Source: Ideonella_A intermedia_A (GTDB lineage Bacteria > Pseudomonadota > Gammaproteobacteria > Burkholderiales > Burkholderiaceae_C). Taken from it: 64,000 nt of DNA. Location of the stretch: positions 62,001-126,000 of the forward strand of contig CALRPU020000003.1 in assembly GCA_943370175.1 (NCBI GenBank). Reading direction: 5' to 3'. The position numbers and the translations under genes were made by a program. Shown here one piece after another: positions 8,043 to 17,370 of this stretch. The notes under the pieces are model-generated. The model did not search any database. It saw only the letters and a program-made list of their open reading frames with translations, and had not been told where the DNA came from. Position 1 is the first letter of the stretch. The number at the start of each line of letters is the position of its first letter.

Positions 8043-9368
8043 ATGAGCACCCAGGTTCCTCGTCGCGTCGGCCTCTTCGTGGGGATGGTGCAATTGTTCT
8101 TTGCACTCACGTGGACGGTCTACGTGGCCTACCTGCCGCAACTGGCCGCGCAGGTCGGCCTGCCCAAGTCCGCCGTCATCCAGCTGCTGATGCTCGACCA
8201 GCTGGTCTTTGTGCTGGCCGACTACGCCTGCGGGGTGGCCTCGGACCGCATGGCCCGACTCCATGGCCGCATCGGCCCGGCGGTGCTGGCGATGACCGTC
8301 GCGTCGGCGTGCGCCTTCGTGCTGCTCCCGGTGGTGGCGCCCATGGCGACGGCACCCGTGTTCATCGGCCTCACCGTGGTGTGGGCCATCGGCTCATCGG
8401 CGCTGCGGGCGCCGCCGATGAACCTGATCGGACGCTACGCGCCCAAGCCCCGCCAGCCGGCGCTGCTGGCGATGTCGATGCTGGGCCTGGGCCTGGCGTC
8501 GGCCGTGGCGCCCTACCTGGGTGCCGCGCTGCGCGACATCGATCCGCGCGTGCCTTTCCTGCTGTCGGCCGTGGCGCTGAGCCTGGCCACACTCGGCATC
8601 GTGGCCGCCGAACGGGCCTTGCAGGCGGGCCGTTCAGGCCATGCCGATGCGCGCGCAGTCGATGCCAAGGCGCATGCCGATGCCGATGCCGATGCCGATG
8701 CCTGTGCCACGGCCACCGCCCAAGCCACCATCGCCCCCGCCCCACCCACCCCGCCCGGTCTCGGCGGCGCGCCGTGGGGCCCGTGGCTGGCCGCGGCAGC
8801 GCTGGCCACGCTCGCCTTCCAACTGCACGTGTTCTTCAACAGCGGCGGCCTGTACCTGAAGCACGGCGGCGCGGCGAACCTGCAGCACCTGGCGCCGGTC
8901 TTCTGGGTGGGTTTCAACCTCGCGCTGTGGCCGGCCTCGCTGGCCACGCGGCGCTGGGGCGCGCTCAAGGTGATGGGCACGGCAGGGCTGGTGGCAGGAT
9001 GCGGCTCGGCTCTGGCCGTCGCGTCGGGCGGCCTCGCCATGCTGGTGGCGGCGCAGGCGCTGGCGGGGGCCGCCTGGGCCGGCGTGCTGATGGCGGCGTT
9101 CGCTGCGGCACTGGCGTTCGGCCACACCGGCCGCGAGGGGCAGGTCAGCGGCGCCTTGTCGTCGACGCTGGCCCTGGCAGCGCTGTTGCGCATGGCGGCC
9201 ACCGCCGTGGGCGCGGCGCAATGGCCCGCCGATGACAGCGCCCGCGTGGCCTTGCTGTGGGCGCCCAGCGTGCTGTGGCTGCTGGTGGGCGCCGCGCTGC
9301 TTGAAGGGGCCAGACGTTGGGGGCGCCCAGTGGCGCCGCCCGCTCAGGCGATCACTCGACCGCCTTGA
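8043..9368 (+). CDS. MFS transporter
   Basis: A 441-residue membrane protein with about 11-12 predicted helices in two halves separated by a low-complexity loop, the major facilitator layout. It opens MSTQVPRRVGLFVGMVQLFFALTW. A loop-2/3-like basic motif (DYACGVASDRMARLHGR) follows helix 2. The central loop near residues 210-235 is an imperfect Ala-Asp repeat encoded by a hexanucleotide array. Substrate is unknown. ATG 8043 puts the first helix directly after a short basic leader; the frame is open further upstream but reads as non-coding. Its 3' end overlaps pntB by 17 nt tail to tail. Confidence 0.8.
   Translation: MSTQVPRRVGLFVGMVQLFFALTWTVYVAYLPQLAAQVGLPKSAVIQLLMLDQLVFVLADYACGVASDRMARLHGRIGPAVLAMTVASACAFVLLPVVAPMATAPVFIGLTVVWAIGSSALRAPPMNLIGRYAPKPRQPALLAMSMLGLGLASAVAPYLGAALRDIDPRVPFLLSAVALSLATLGIVAAERALQAGRSGHADARAVDAKAHADADADADACATATAQATIAPAPPTPPGLGGAPWGPWLAAAALATLAFQLHVFFNSGGLYLKHGGAANLQHLAPVFWVGFNLALWPASLATRRWGALKVMGTAGLVAGCGSALAVASGGLAMLVAAQALAGAAWAGVLMAAFAAALAFGHTGREGQVSGALSSTLALAALLRMAATAVGAAQWPADDSARVALLWAPSVLWLLVGAALLEGARRWGRPVAPPAQAITRPP
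8674..8702 (+). repeat. In-frame ATGCCG hexanucleotide array in the MFS gene
   Basis: Four perfect tandem ATGCCG units are followed by a near-perfect fifth (ATGCCT start). They encode an Ala-Asp alternation in the central cytoplasmic loop of the transporter. Because the unit is 6 nt, length changes by slippage would stay in frame. Confidence 0.85.
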
Positions 9369-10788
9369 CCATGTCCTCCACCACCTTCTTGGCGTCGCCG
9401 AAGACCATCATCGTCTTGTCCATGTAGAACAACTCATTGTCCAGGCCGGCGTAGCCGGCGGCCATCGAGCGCTTGTTGACGATGATCGTCTTGGCCTTGT
9501 AAGCCTCCAGGATCGGCATGCCGTAGATCGGGCTGCCCTTGATGTGCGCGGCCGGGTTCACCACGTCGTTGGCGCCCAGGATGATGGCCACATCGGCCTG
9601 GCCGAATTCACCGTTGATGTCTTCCATCTCGAAGACCTGGTCGTACGGCACTTCGGCCTCGGCCAGCAGCACGTTCATGTGGCCGGGCATGCGGCCCGCC
9701 ACCGGGTGGATGGCGTACTTGACGGTGATGCCCTTCTCGGTGAGCTTGGCCGCCAGTTCCTTCACCGCGTGCTGGGCGCGCGCCACGGCCAGACCGTAGC
9801 CGGGCACGATGACCACGGTTTCGGCATTGCCCAGCACGAAGGCCGCGTCGTCGGCGCTGCCGCTCTTGACGCTGCGCTGAACCGCGCTGCCAGCGGCCGC
9901 CGAGGTGGCCTCACCACCAAAACCGCCCAGGATCACGTTGAAGAACGACCGGTTCATCGCCTTGCACATGATGTAGCTCAGGATCGCGCCTGAACTGCCC
10001 ACCAGGCTGCCCGCGATGATCAGCATCGAGTTGTTCAGCGAGAAGCCGATGCCTGCCGCCGCCCAGCCCGAGTAGCTGTTGAGCATCGACACCACCACCG
10101 GCATGTCGGCCCCGCCGATGGGGATGATGATCAGCACGCCCATGACGAAGGCCAGCGCCAGCATCGCAAAGAAAGCGGTCCAGTTCTCGGTGGCCATGAA
10201 CACCAGCCCGAGGCCGATGGTCAGCAGGCCCAGCACCAGGTTGAGCATGTGCTGGCCGGCAAACTGCACCGGCGCGCCCTGGAACAGGCGGAACTTGTAC
10301 TTGCCACTGAGCTTGCCGAAGGCGATCACCGAGCCACTGAAGGTGATTGCGCCGATCGCTGCGCCCAGGAACAGTTCCAGGCGGTTGCCGGCCGGGATCG
10401 GGTCGCCCTTGGCGGCAATGCCGAAGGCGTGCGGCTCGGCCACCGCGGCCACGCCGATGAACACCGCCGCCAGGCCGATCATGCTGTGCATGAAGGCGAC
10501 CAGTTCGGGCATCTTGGTCATCTCGACCCGGTTGGCCATGACGGCACCGGCCGAGCCGCCCAGCAGCAGGCCCACGAACACGTAGACCATGCCGCTGGCG
10601 CCCGCCTGCCCGGCCTGTCCGGCCAGCTTGACGATCAACGCGGCGGTGGTCAGCACCGCGATGGTCATGCCGACCATGCCGAACACGTTGCCGCGGATCG
10701 ACGTGGTCGGGTGGCTCAGGCCCTTCAGCGCCTGGATGAAGCAGACGCTGGCCACCAGGTAGAGCAGCGTGACGAGGTTGAGGCTCAT
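9352..10788 (-). CDS. pntB: NAD(P) transhydrogenase subunit beta
   Basis: This is the membrane and NADP(H)-binding subunit of the proton-translocating transhydrogenase that makes NADPH from NADH. The 478 residues contain about eight to nine N-terminal helices (MSLNLVTLLYLVASVCFIQ onward). A C-terminal NADP domain follows with VIVPGYGLAVARAQ, then AEVPYDQVFEMEDIN and VNKRSMAAGYAGLDN. The start codon abuts the pntAB stop, so the operon is tightly coupled. Length matches E. coli PntB (462). Confidence 0.97.
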   Translation of the reverse strand: MSLNLVTLLYLVASVCFIQALKGLSHPTTSIRGNVFGMVGMTIAVLTTAALIVKLAGQAGQAGASGMVYVFVGLLLGGSAGAVMANRVEMTKMPELVAFMHSMIGLAAVFIGVAAVAEPHAFGIAAKGDPIPAGNRLELFLGAAIGAITFSGSVIAFGKLSGKYKFRLFQGAPVQFAGQHMLNLVLGLLTIGLGLVFMATENWTAFFAMLALAFVMGVLIIIPIGGADMPVVVSMLNSYSGWAAAGIGFSLNNSMLIIAGSLVGSSGAILSYIMCKAMNRSFFNVILGGFGGEATSAAAGSAVQRSVKSGSADDAAFVLGNAETVVIVPGYGLAVARAQHAVKELAAKLTEKGITVKYAIHPVAGRMPGHMNVLLAEAEVPYDQVFEMEDINGEFGQADVAIILGANDVVNPAAHIKGSPIYGMPILEAYKAKTIIVNKRSMAAGYAGLDNELFYMDKTMMVFGDAKKVVEDMVKAVE

Positions 10789-11115
10789 TTACTTCTTCTC
10801 CCCGGCCGCGGCGGCTGGCGCCTTCTTGTCTTTCTTCTTGAACATTTCCAGCATGCGCCTCGTCACGAGGAAGCCGCCGAACACGTTGACGGCCGCCAGC
10901 GCCACGGCCAGCGTGCCCATGGTCTTGCCGAGGGTGGTTTCCGTCAGCGCGGCCGCGAGCATGGCGCCCACGATGACGATGGCCGAGATCGCATTGGTCA
11001 CCGCCATGAGCGGCGTGTGCAGCGCGGGCGTGACCGTCCACACCACGTGATAGCCCACGTAGATGGCCAGCACGAAGATGATGAGGTTGGTGATGGTGGG
11101 GGACACGAATTCCAT
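10789..11115 (-). CDS. pntAB: NAD(P) transhydrogenase alpha subunit, membrane part (PntAB/PntA2)
   Basis: A 108-residue protein with three hydrophobic helices, starting MEFVSPTITNLIIFVLAIYV. It matches the C-terminal membrane region of E. coli PntA, here a separate polypeptide as in Rhodospirillum and many betaproteobacteria. VTPALHTPLMAVTNAIS is the conserved first loop. The Lys/Ala-rich tail faces the cytoplasm. Two nt separate it from pntAA upstream and none from pntB downstream. Confidence 0.95.
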   Translation of the reverse strand: MEFVSPTITNLIIFVLAIYVGYHVVWTVTPALHTPLMAVTNAISAIVIVGAMLAAALTETTLGKTMGTLAVALAAVNVFGGFLVTRRMLEMFKKKDKKAPAAAAGEKK

Positions 11116-11117
11116 GA

Positions 11118-12248
11118 TTACTTCCTCTTCACTTCGCCGGACTGGGTCATCAGGCAGGCCGCGACGATGTCGTCGTCCATCGGCACCTGGAAGCCGCCGT
11201 CCTTGGTGACGACCAGCTTCAGGAAATCGAGCACGTTGCGCGCATACAGCGCGCTGGCGTCGGCCGCGACCAGCGCTGGCAGGTTGGTCTCGCCGACGAT
11301 GGTCACGCCGTGCTTGACCACCGTCGCGTCGGCTTCGCTGAGCGGGCAGTTGCCGCCCACGCCGCCCGCGCCCTTGCCGGCGGCGATGTCGACGATGACC
11401 GAGCCGGGCTTCATGGCCTTGACCATGTCCTCGGTGACCAGCACCGGCGCGGCGCGGCCCGGGATCAGCGCGGTGCTGATGACGATGTCCGCCGCGGCCA
11501 CGCGCTTGGCGACCTCGGCCTTCTGGCGGTCCAGCCAGCTTTGCGGCATCGGGCGCGCGTAGCCGCCCACGCCCTCGGCGGCTTCCTTTTCCTCGGCGGT
11601 CTCGTAAGGCACGTCGATGAACTTGGCGCCCAGCGATTCGACCTGCTCCTTCACGCTCGGGCGCACGTCGCTCGCCTCGATGACCGCGCCCAGGCGCTTG
11701 GCGGTGGCAATGGCCTGCAGGCCGGCGACGCCGACACCAAGGATGACCACGCGCGCCGCCTTCACGGTGCCGGCAGCCGTCATCAGCATCGGCAGGAAGC
11801 GCTGGTACTTGTCGGCGGCCATCATCACGGCCTTGTAGCCGGCGATGTTGGCCTGGCTGGACAAGACGTCCATGCTCTGCGCGCGGGTGGTGCGCGGCGC
11901 GGCCTCCAGCGCGAAGCTGGTCAGGCCGGCGGCGGCCAGGCGGTCGAGGCCCTCGCGGTCGAAGGGGTTCAGCATGCCGATGAGGGCCGCGCCGCTTTTC
12001 ATGAGGGTCAGCTCGTCAAGCGACGGGCTGCGCACCTTCAGCACCAGTTCAGCGCCCAAGGCGCCCGCGCGGTCGGTGATTTCGGCGCCCGCGGCCAGAT
12101 AGGCCTCGTCGGTGACGCTGGCGGCCATGCCGGCGCCACTTTGAACGCGGATGGTGTGGCCCTGCGCCTTCAGCTTCTTGGCGGTTTCGGGCGTGACGGC
12201 CACGCGCGTTTCCCCGGCCGCTGTTTCCAGCGGAACTCCTATCTGCAT
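11118..12248 (-). CDS. pntAA: NAD(P) transhydrogenase alpha subunit, NAD(H)-binding part (PntAA)
   Basis: This soluble domain I binds NAD(H) and passes hydride to PntB. It has 376 residues with the alanine-dehydrogenase/PntA fold: MQIGVPLETAAGETRVAVTP at the start, GVGVAGLQAIATAKRLGA as the dinucleotide fold near residue 170, and IVDIAAGKGAGGVGGNCPLS near the end. I place the start at ATG 12248, preceded by the strong Shine-Dalgarno AGGAGGAG at 12252-12259. The frame is open farther upstream, but that leader does not fit the family. It is the first gene of pntAA-pntAB-pntB and divergent from nudJ. Confidence 0.96.
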   Translation of the reverse strand: MQIGVPLETAAGETRVAVTPETAKKLKAQGHTIRVQSGAGMAASVTDEAYLAAGAEITDRAGALGAELVLKVRSPSLDELTLMKSGAALIGMLNPFDREGLDRLAAAGLTSFALEAAPRTTRAQSMDVLSSQANIAGYKAVMMAADKYQRFLPMLMTAAGTVKAARVVILGVGVAGLQAIATAKRLGAVIEASDVRPSVKEQVESLGAKFIDVPYETAEEKEAAEGVGGYARPMPQSWLDRQKAEVAKRVAAADIVISTALIPGRAAPVLVTEDMVKAMKPGSVIVDIAAGKGAGGVGGNCPLSEADATVVKHGVTIVGETNLPALVAADASALYARNVLDFLKLVVTKDGGFQVPMDDDIVAACLMTQSGEVKRK

Positions 12249-12416
12249 GAACTCCTCCTGCGGTGAGCGCGATGGTTCTTGGGCGTGGCCGCCACCTTGG
12301 GCGCCCGCTGATTGGGGCCGGAGCTTACACAAACCTTAAAGAATCGGCGTCGTCATCATCCCGAAGCAGGGTGGTTTCCCCATGGAGTCGGCGAGACGCG
12401 CTGCTAGCATCGCCGA

Positions 12417-12929
12417 ATGAGTTCTCGTCGCTGGGGCCCCAATGTCACCGTCGCGGCCATCATCGGCCAGGAGGTGGACGGCCAGCGCCGCTACCTGCTG
12501 GTCGAGGAGCACACCCCCGAGGGCCTGAAGCTGAACAACCCTGCGGGCCACCTCGATCCGGCGGAGAGCCTGGTTGAAGCCGCCATCCGCGAAACCCTGG
12601 AAGAAACCACCCGCGTCTTCACGCCCGACGGTCTGGTGGGCATCTACCTGTCGCGCTTTCAGCGGCCCGCCCGCCACGAAGACGTCACTTACCTGCGCTT
12701 CGCCTATTCCGGCACCGTCGGCGACGCCAACCCGGCGCTGACCCTCGACCGCGGCATCGTGCGCACCCTGTGGATGACGCTGCCCGAAATCCGGCAGCAA
12801 GGCACGCGGCTGCGCAGTGATCTGGTGCTGACCTGCATCGAGCACCACGCTGCCGGCGTGAAGCTGCCGCTGGACGCGGTCCACGCCGACCCGTCGCTGT
12901 ACGAGCCCGAGATCAAGCTGGGGCGATGA
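12417..12929 (+). CDS. nudJ: NudJ-type Nudix phosphohydrolase
   Basis: A 170-residue Nudix hydrolase; E. coli NudJ acts on thiamine pyrophosphate, its HMP precursor and nucleotides. The Nudix box (G-x5-E-x7-REVxEE) is seen at about residues 43-65 as GHLDPAESLVEAAIRETLEE, with metal-binding glutamates in the REtlEE core. It begins MSSRRWGPNVTVAAIIGQEV. mnmA starts 45 nt downstream, the same pairing as in E. coli (ymfB-mnmA), which supports the name over generic Nudix proteins. Confidence 0.9.
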   Translation: MSSRRWGPNVTVAAIIGQEVDGQRRYLLVEEHTPEGLKLNNPAGHLDPAESLVEAAIRETLEETTRVFTPDGLVGIYLSRFQRPARHEDVTYLRFAYSGTVGDANPALTLDRGIVRTLWMTLPEIRQQGTRLRSDLVLTCIEHHAAGVKLPLDAVHADPSLYEPEIKLGR

Positions 12930-12974
12930 CGGTCACCGGGCGCGGGGTCGCGCCGGGCTCGCGATAATCGCGGC

Positions 12975-14081
12975 ATGGGGCAAAAGCAACGCATCGTCGT
13001 CGGGCTGAGCGGCGGCGTGGACTCCGCCGTGAGCGCGTGGCTGCTCAAGCGGCAAGGCCACGAGGTGGTCGGCATCTTCATGAAGAACTGGGAAGACGAC
13101 GACGACAGCGCCTACTGCGCGTCGAACGTCGACTTCGTCGACGCGGCGGCCGTGGCCGACGTGCTGGGCATCGAGATCGAGCACGTCAACTTCGCGGCCG
13201 ACTACCGCGATCGGGTGTTTGCCGACTTCCTGCGCGAGTACGCGGCCGGCCGCACGCCCAACCCGGACGTGTTGTGCAACGCGGAGATCAAGTTCAAGGC
13301 CTTCCTGGACCACGCCATGCACGTGGGCGCCGACAAGATCGCAACCGGGCATTACGCCCGCGTGCGCGAGGTGGCCGGTCGCTTTGAACTCCTCAAGGGC
13401 CTGGATCCGCTCAAGGACCAGAGCTATTTCTTGCACCGGCTGACGCAGGCGCAGCTGGCGCGCACCCTGTTTCCGGTGGGCGAGTTGGCCAAGACCGAGG
13501 TGCGGCGCATCGCCGACGAGATCGGCCTGCCGAACGCGAAAAAGAAGGACTCCACCGGCATCTGCTTCATCGGCGAGCGTCCCTTCCGCGAGTTCCTCAA
13601 CCGCTACCTGGCCAACCAACCCGGGCCCATCCTGGACGACCAGGGCCGCCGGCTGGGCGACCACGTCGGCCTGAGTTTCTACACGCTCGGCCAGCGCAAG
13701 GGCATCGGCATCGGCGGCGTGAAGGACGCCGGTGCCGCGCGTGGCGGCAACGACCACGCGCCATGGTTCGTGGCGCGCAAGGACATGGCGCGCAACCGCC
13801 TTTACGTGGTGCAAGGGCACGACCACCCCTGGTTGCTGTCCGACCACCTGGCGGCCGCCGACGCCAGCTGGGTGGCCGGCCGCTGCCCGCCCCCGGGGGC
13901 GTACACCGCTAAATCCCGCTACCGTCAAGCCGACGCGCCCTGCCGGTTGACGGTCGACGCGGCAGCCGACGGATTTTCGCTGGGCTTCGATCAGGCCCAG
14001 TGGGCGGTGACGCCCGGACAGTCCGCGGTGGTATACGACGGCGAGGTCTGCCTGGGCGGGGGCATCATCAACGGCTTGTGA
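12975..14081 (+). CDS. mnmA: tRNA-specific 2-thiouridylase MnmA
   Basis: This enzyme adds sulfur to C2 of wobble U34 in tRNA Lys, Glu and Gln using ATP and sulfur relayed from TusE/IscS. It has 368 residues. The PP-loop GLSGGVDSAVSAW is at about residues 10-22, NPDVLCNAEIKF carries catalytic Cys101, and DSTGICFIGERPF carries partner Cys197. A GATAAT hexamer at 12963-12968, just upstream of the ATG, resembles a -10 box but is too close to be certain. Length and motifs are typical. Confidence 0.97.
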   Translation: MGQKQRIVVGLSGGVDSAVSAWLLKRQGHEVVGIFMKNWEDDDDSAYCASNVDFVDAAAVADVLGIEIEHVNFAADYRDRVFADFLREYAAGRTPNPDVLCNAEIKFKAFLDHAMHVGADKIATGHYARVREVAGRFELLKGLDPLKDQSYFLHRLTQAQLARTLFPVGELAKTEVRRIADEIGLPNAKKKDSTGICFIGERPFREFLNRYLANQPGPILDDQGRRLGDHVGLSFYTLGQRKGIGIGGVKDAGAARGGNDHAPWFVARKDMARNRLYVVQGHDHPWLLSDHLAAADASWVAGRCPPPGAYTAKSRYRQADAPCRLTVDAAADGFSLGFDQAQWAVTPGQSAVVYDGEVCLGGGIINGL

Positions 14082-14224
14082 ACGCCCGCACCCCGGCCGC
14101 ATTGCCACGCCGAACGGACCGCCGCCGCCGGCGCCCGTTCAAGTCGCGGGGCACCGGGCCGATATAACCGCAGCATTGGTGGCCTGCCCGGCGTTGGGAC
14201 AGCCCACGCGTCGAGGCCCTCCAG

Positions 14225-14836
14225 ATGATCAAGCGCTTTTGTTCGATTCCCGCCGTCGCCCTGGCCCTGCTGAGCGCCGCAGGCTGCTGGGCCGGGACGG
14301 TGAACGTCAGCGTGCAGGACGCGAACGGTCGGCCGGCGGCCGACGCGGTGGTGCTGCTGGAGCCACTGACGGGCAAAGCGCCCGTCAAACCCGGTGCGCC
14401 GGTCGACGTGAAGCAGGAAAAGCGCACGTTCATCCCGCGGGTGACGGTGGTGACGGTGGGCACGCCGGTGAACTTTCCGAATTTCGACACCGTGCGGCAC
14501 CACGTCTATTCCTTCGCGCCGGTGAAGTTCGACATCAAGTTGTACGTCGGCCGGCCTGAAAAGCCCATCGTCTTCGACAAGCCGGGCGTGGCCATCATGG
14601 GCTGCAACATCCACGACCTGATGGCGGCGTGGATCGTCGTGGCCGAAACGCCGTGGCATGGCCAGTCGGGCGCCGACGGCCGCATCAAGGTGGACAACGT
14701 CCCGCCCGGCGACTACCGCCTGCGCGTTTGGCACCCGGCCCTGCCGGTCAACACCGAGGCCCCGGTCGCCACGGTGAAGGTGACCGCGGCCGAGCTCAAC
14801 CATTCGACCAAACTGACGGTGAGCGCCGGGCCATGA
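14225..14836 (+). CDS. Cupredoxin-like periplasmic protein (MauL/methylamine-utilization type)
   Basis: A 203-residue exported protein. A signal sequence covers about residues 1-23 (MIKRFCSIPAVALALLSAAG); a Cys follows, so a lipoprotein is possible but the lipobox is poor. A plastocyanin-like fold is suggested by VNFPNFDTVRHHVYSF and a C-terminal CNIHDLM. Together these give the His, Cys, His and Met of a type-1 copper site. A carboxypeptidase-like beta domain (GRIKVDNVPPGDYRLRVWHP) ends the protein. The family is often annotated as methylamine utilization protein, but no mau genes are here. Its stop overlaps the start of the GGDEF/EAL gene (ATGA), so the two are probably translated together. 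Confidence 0.75.
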   Translation: MIKRFCSIPAVALALLSAAGCWAGTVNVSVQDANGRPAADAVVLLEPLTGKAPVKPGAPVDVKQEKRTFIPRVTVVTVGTPVNFPNFDTVRHHVYSFAPVKFDIKLYVGRPEKPIVFDKPGVAIMGCNIHDLMAAWIVVAETPWHGQSGADGRIKVDNVPPGDYRLRVWHPALPVNTEAPVATVKVTAAELNHSTKLTVSAGP

Positions 14837-17304
14837 CACTCACGCTGGAGCGCCTGAGGTCCTGGGTCTACGGGTCCCTTGGCGCTCGCATCATCACCTT
14901 GGTGCTCAGCCTGTTGCTGGTGCTGCAGGTGGCCAGTTTCGGGGCCATCCGCGCGAGCCTGCAGGCCTCGACCCGGGCGAAGATGCCGCGAGAACTGGCC
15001 ACCGCCGACCGCGTGATGAAGAGCTTGCTGGACCAGCAAGGCAGCACCCTGAGCGAAAAGATGCGGGTGCTGGCCTTCGACCCGGGCCTGGACGAGGCGC
15101 TGCAGATCGGCGAGGTGCCCACCATCGTGGACACGCTGGACAACCTGGCCAAGCGAATCTCGGCGGCCGAGGTGATGATCGTCGGGCTGGACTACAAGCC
15201 GCAGGCCTACAGCGGCCACCCAAACCGCCCGCTCGAAGTCGCCGCCGCGCCACTGATCGACGGCCTGCGCCGATTGCAGGGCCAAGACGGCGCCCCCCGG
15301 CCGCTGGCGCTGGTGGGGAACGAAGTCATGCAGGTGCTCAGCGTGCCGATTTCCGCCCCGCGCACCGTGCCGCGGGGCTGGATGGTCATGGCCTTTCCGG
15401 TGCAGCAGCGCCTGGTCAGCGAAATGCGCCAGCTGTCGGACAAGCACCTCACCCTGATGGTCCGCCAGCTGCCCGCCCAGCGCTGGACCGTGGCGCTGAG
15501 CAGCCTGCCCGCGGCCAAGTCGCGGGCCTTGTCGGAGCTGCGCTGGCTGCCCGAGGCGCGGGTCTCGGACGAGGTGCTCGAGGTCGAGGCGGCGTCAGAG
15601 AACCTGGCCGTTCGCACCCACTGGTTCGCCCAGGAGGGCCGCCCGCCCGGGGCCGTCGAGGGCGCGACCGTGCTGGCGTTGGTGACGGCGTCGATCGACG
15701 ACGCGGTGCGCATTTCCGACGACCTGCAGTACGGGCTGCTGATGATCACCCTGGTGGGTTTCGTCGCGTTCGGCTTCGCCAGCGTGCTGACCGCGCGCCG
15801 CGTCACCACGCCGCTGCGCGACCTCGCCACCGCGGCGGAGCGGCTGGGCGCGGGCGACTTCACCACGCCGATGCGCCGGCTCAAGCGCAGCGATGAAATC
15901 GGCGAGCTCGCCACCGCCTTCGAGCGCATGCGCATCAACGTGGCCGACAAGCAGGCCGAGGTGCAGAAGCTGGCCTACTGGGACCCCTTGACCGGCCTGC
16001 CCAACCGCGTGCAGTTCCGCAATGCGGTGGCCGAGGCGATCACGCTGGCCCAGGCCCAGGGCCACACGGTGGCGGTGATCATGCTCGACCTGGACCGCTT
16101 CAAGCACGTCAACGACGTGCTCGGCTACCGGCTGGGCGACATGCTGCTGACCTGCCTGGCCGACCGGCTGAAGGGCCAGATCGTGCGCGGCGACGACATG
16201 GTGGCGCGCCTGAGCGGCGACGAATTTGCGATCCTGCTGCGCCGCGGCGACGCGGCCCTGGCGCAGTCGGTGGCCACGCGCATCGTGCGGGCCTTCGACG
16301 AGCCGCTGGAGCTCGAAGAACACACCGTCGACATGGGCGCGGGCGTCGGCATGGCCTGCTGGCCCGAGCACGCCAGCGACACCGAGCAATTGCTCAGCCG
16401 CGCCGAGGTGGCGATGTACACCGCCAAGCGCCGGGCCAGCGGGCCATTGCTGTACGACGCGTCCATCGACGCCTCCAGCGCGCAGACCCTGAGCCTGCTC
16501 AGTGAGCTGCGCCACGCGGTCGACCACGGCGAGCTGCGGCTGTTCCTGCAGCCCAAGTTGGGCCTTGGCAAAGGCGACGTGGTGGGCGCGGAAACCCTGG
16601 TGCGCTGGATGCACCCGACGCGCGGCATGGTGCCGCCCATGCAGTTCATCCCGTTTGCCGAGCAAACCGGCTTCATCCGCAACCTGACGATGTGGATCTT
16701 CGAGGAGGCGGCGCGCCACTGGATCGCCCTGCAGGCCGAGGGCCTGGCGCTGACGCTGTCGATCAACCTGTCCACCCGCGACCTGCTGGACCAGGACCTG
16801 CCGCAGAAATTCGCCACGCTGCTGGCCCGCCATGGCGTGCCCACCTCGGCGTTCTGCCTGGAAATCACCGAGAGCGCGATCATGGACGACCCCCAGCGCG
16901 CGCTGGTGACGCTGGAGCGATTGAGCGAGCAGGGCTTCCTGCTGTCGATCGACGACTTCGGCACGGGCTACTCGTCGCTGGCCTACCTGAAGCGGCTGCC
17001 GGTCGACGAACTGAAGATCGACAAATCTTTCGTGATGAGCATGGAAACCGACGTCGACGACCGCAAGATCGTGCGCTCGACCATCGACCTCGCCCACAAC
17101 CTGGGCCTGACCGTGGTGGCGGAGGGCGTCGAGAACGCCAAGATCTGGGACCTGCTGCGCGAGCTGAACTGCGACCACGCCCAGGGCTACCACATGGGCA
17201 AGCCGATGCCCGCCGCCGACTTCGGCCGCTGGACCGAGTCTTGGCTGGGGCGGCAACGTCCCGGGTCCACCCCCCGCCCCACGGAACAGGCCGTGCTCCA
17301 CTGA
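14833..17304 (+). CDS. Cache/HAMP-GGDEF-EAL cyclic-di-GMP signalling protein
   Basis: This 823-residue inner-membrane protein probably makes or degrades c-di-GMP in response to a periplasmic cue. TM1 is at about residues 19-40, a periplasmic sensory region (double-Cache-like) at 41-296, TM2 at about 297-317, HAMP at about 318-365, GGDEF at about 385-550 and EAL at about 560-805. The GGDEF motif reads SGDEF near residue 460, and an intact I-site RGDD sits exactly five residues before it. The EAL motif reads ETL near 586 but keeps the catalytic Glu. The other phosphodiesterase residues are present (INLS, EITES, DDFGTGYSSL, ELKIDKSF, AEGVE). Phosphodiesterase activity looks intact; cyclase activity is less certain. 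The start overlaps the cupredoxin stop. Confidence 0.93.
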   Translation: MTLTLERLRSWVYGSLGARIITLVLSLLLVLQVASFGAIRASLQASTRAKMPRELATADRVMKSLLDQQGSTLSEKMRVLAFDPGLDEALQIGEVPTIVDTLDNLAKRISAAEVMIVGLDYKPQAYSGHPNRPLEVAAAPLIDGLRRLQGQDGAPRPLALVGNEVMQVLSVPISAPRTVPRGWMVMAFPVQQRLVSEMRQLSDKHLTLMVRQLPAQRWTVALSSLPAAKSRALSELRWLPEARVSDEVLEVEAASENLAVRTHWFAQEGRPPGAVEGATVLALVTASIDDAVRISDDLQYGLLMITLVGFVAFGFASVLTARRVTTPLRDLATAAERLGAGDFTTPMRRLKRSDEIGELATAFERMRINVADKQAEVQKLAYWDPLTGLPNRVQFRNAVAEAITLAQAQGHTVAVIMLDLDRFKHVNDVLGYRLGDMLLTCLADRLKGQIVRGDDMVARLSGDEFAILLRRGDAALAQSVATRIVRAFDEPLELEEHTVDMGAGVGMACWPEHASDTEQLLSRAEVAMYTAKRRASGPLLYDASIDASSAQTLSLLSELRHAVDHGELRLFLQPKLGLGKGDVVGAETLVRWMHPTRGMVPPMQFIPFAEQTGFIRNLTMWIFEEAARHWIALQAEGLALTLSINLSTRDLLDQDLPQKFATLLARHGVPTSAFCLEITESAIMDDPQRALVTLERLSEQGFLLSIDDFGTGYSSLAYLKRLPVDELKIDKSFVMSMETDVDDRKIVRSTIDLAHNLGLTVVAEGVENAKIWDLLRELNCDHAQGYHMGKPMPAADFGRWTESWLGRQRPGSTPRPTEQAVLH

Positions 17305-17370
17305 TCGAACCCGTCCCCTCGGCGCGCCCAGCGCTGCACGCCACCGAATCGACTTGCCAGGCAGTACCCC

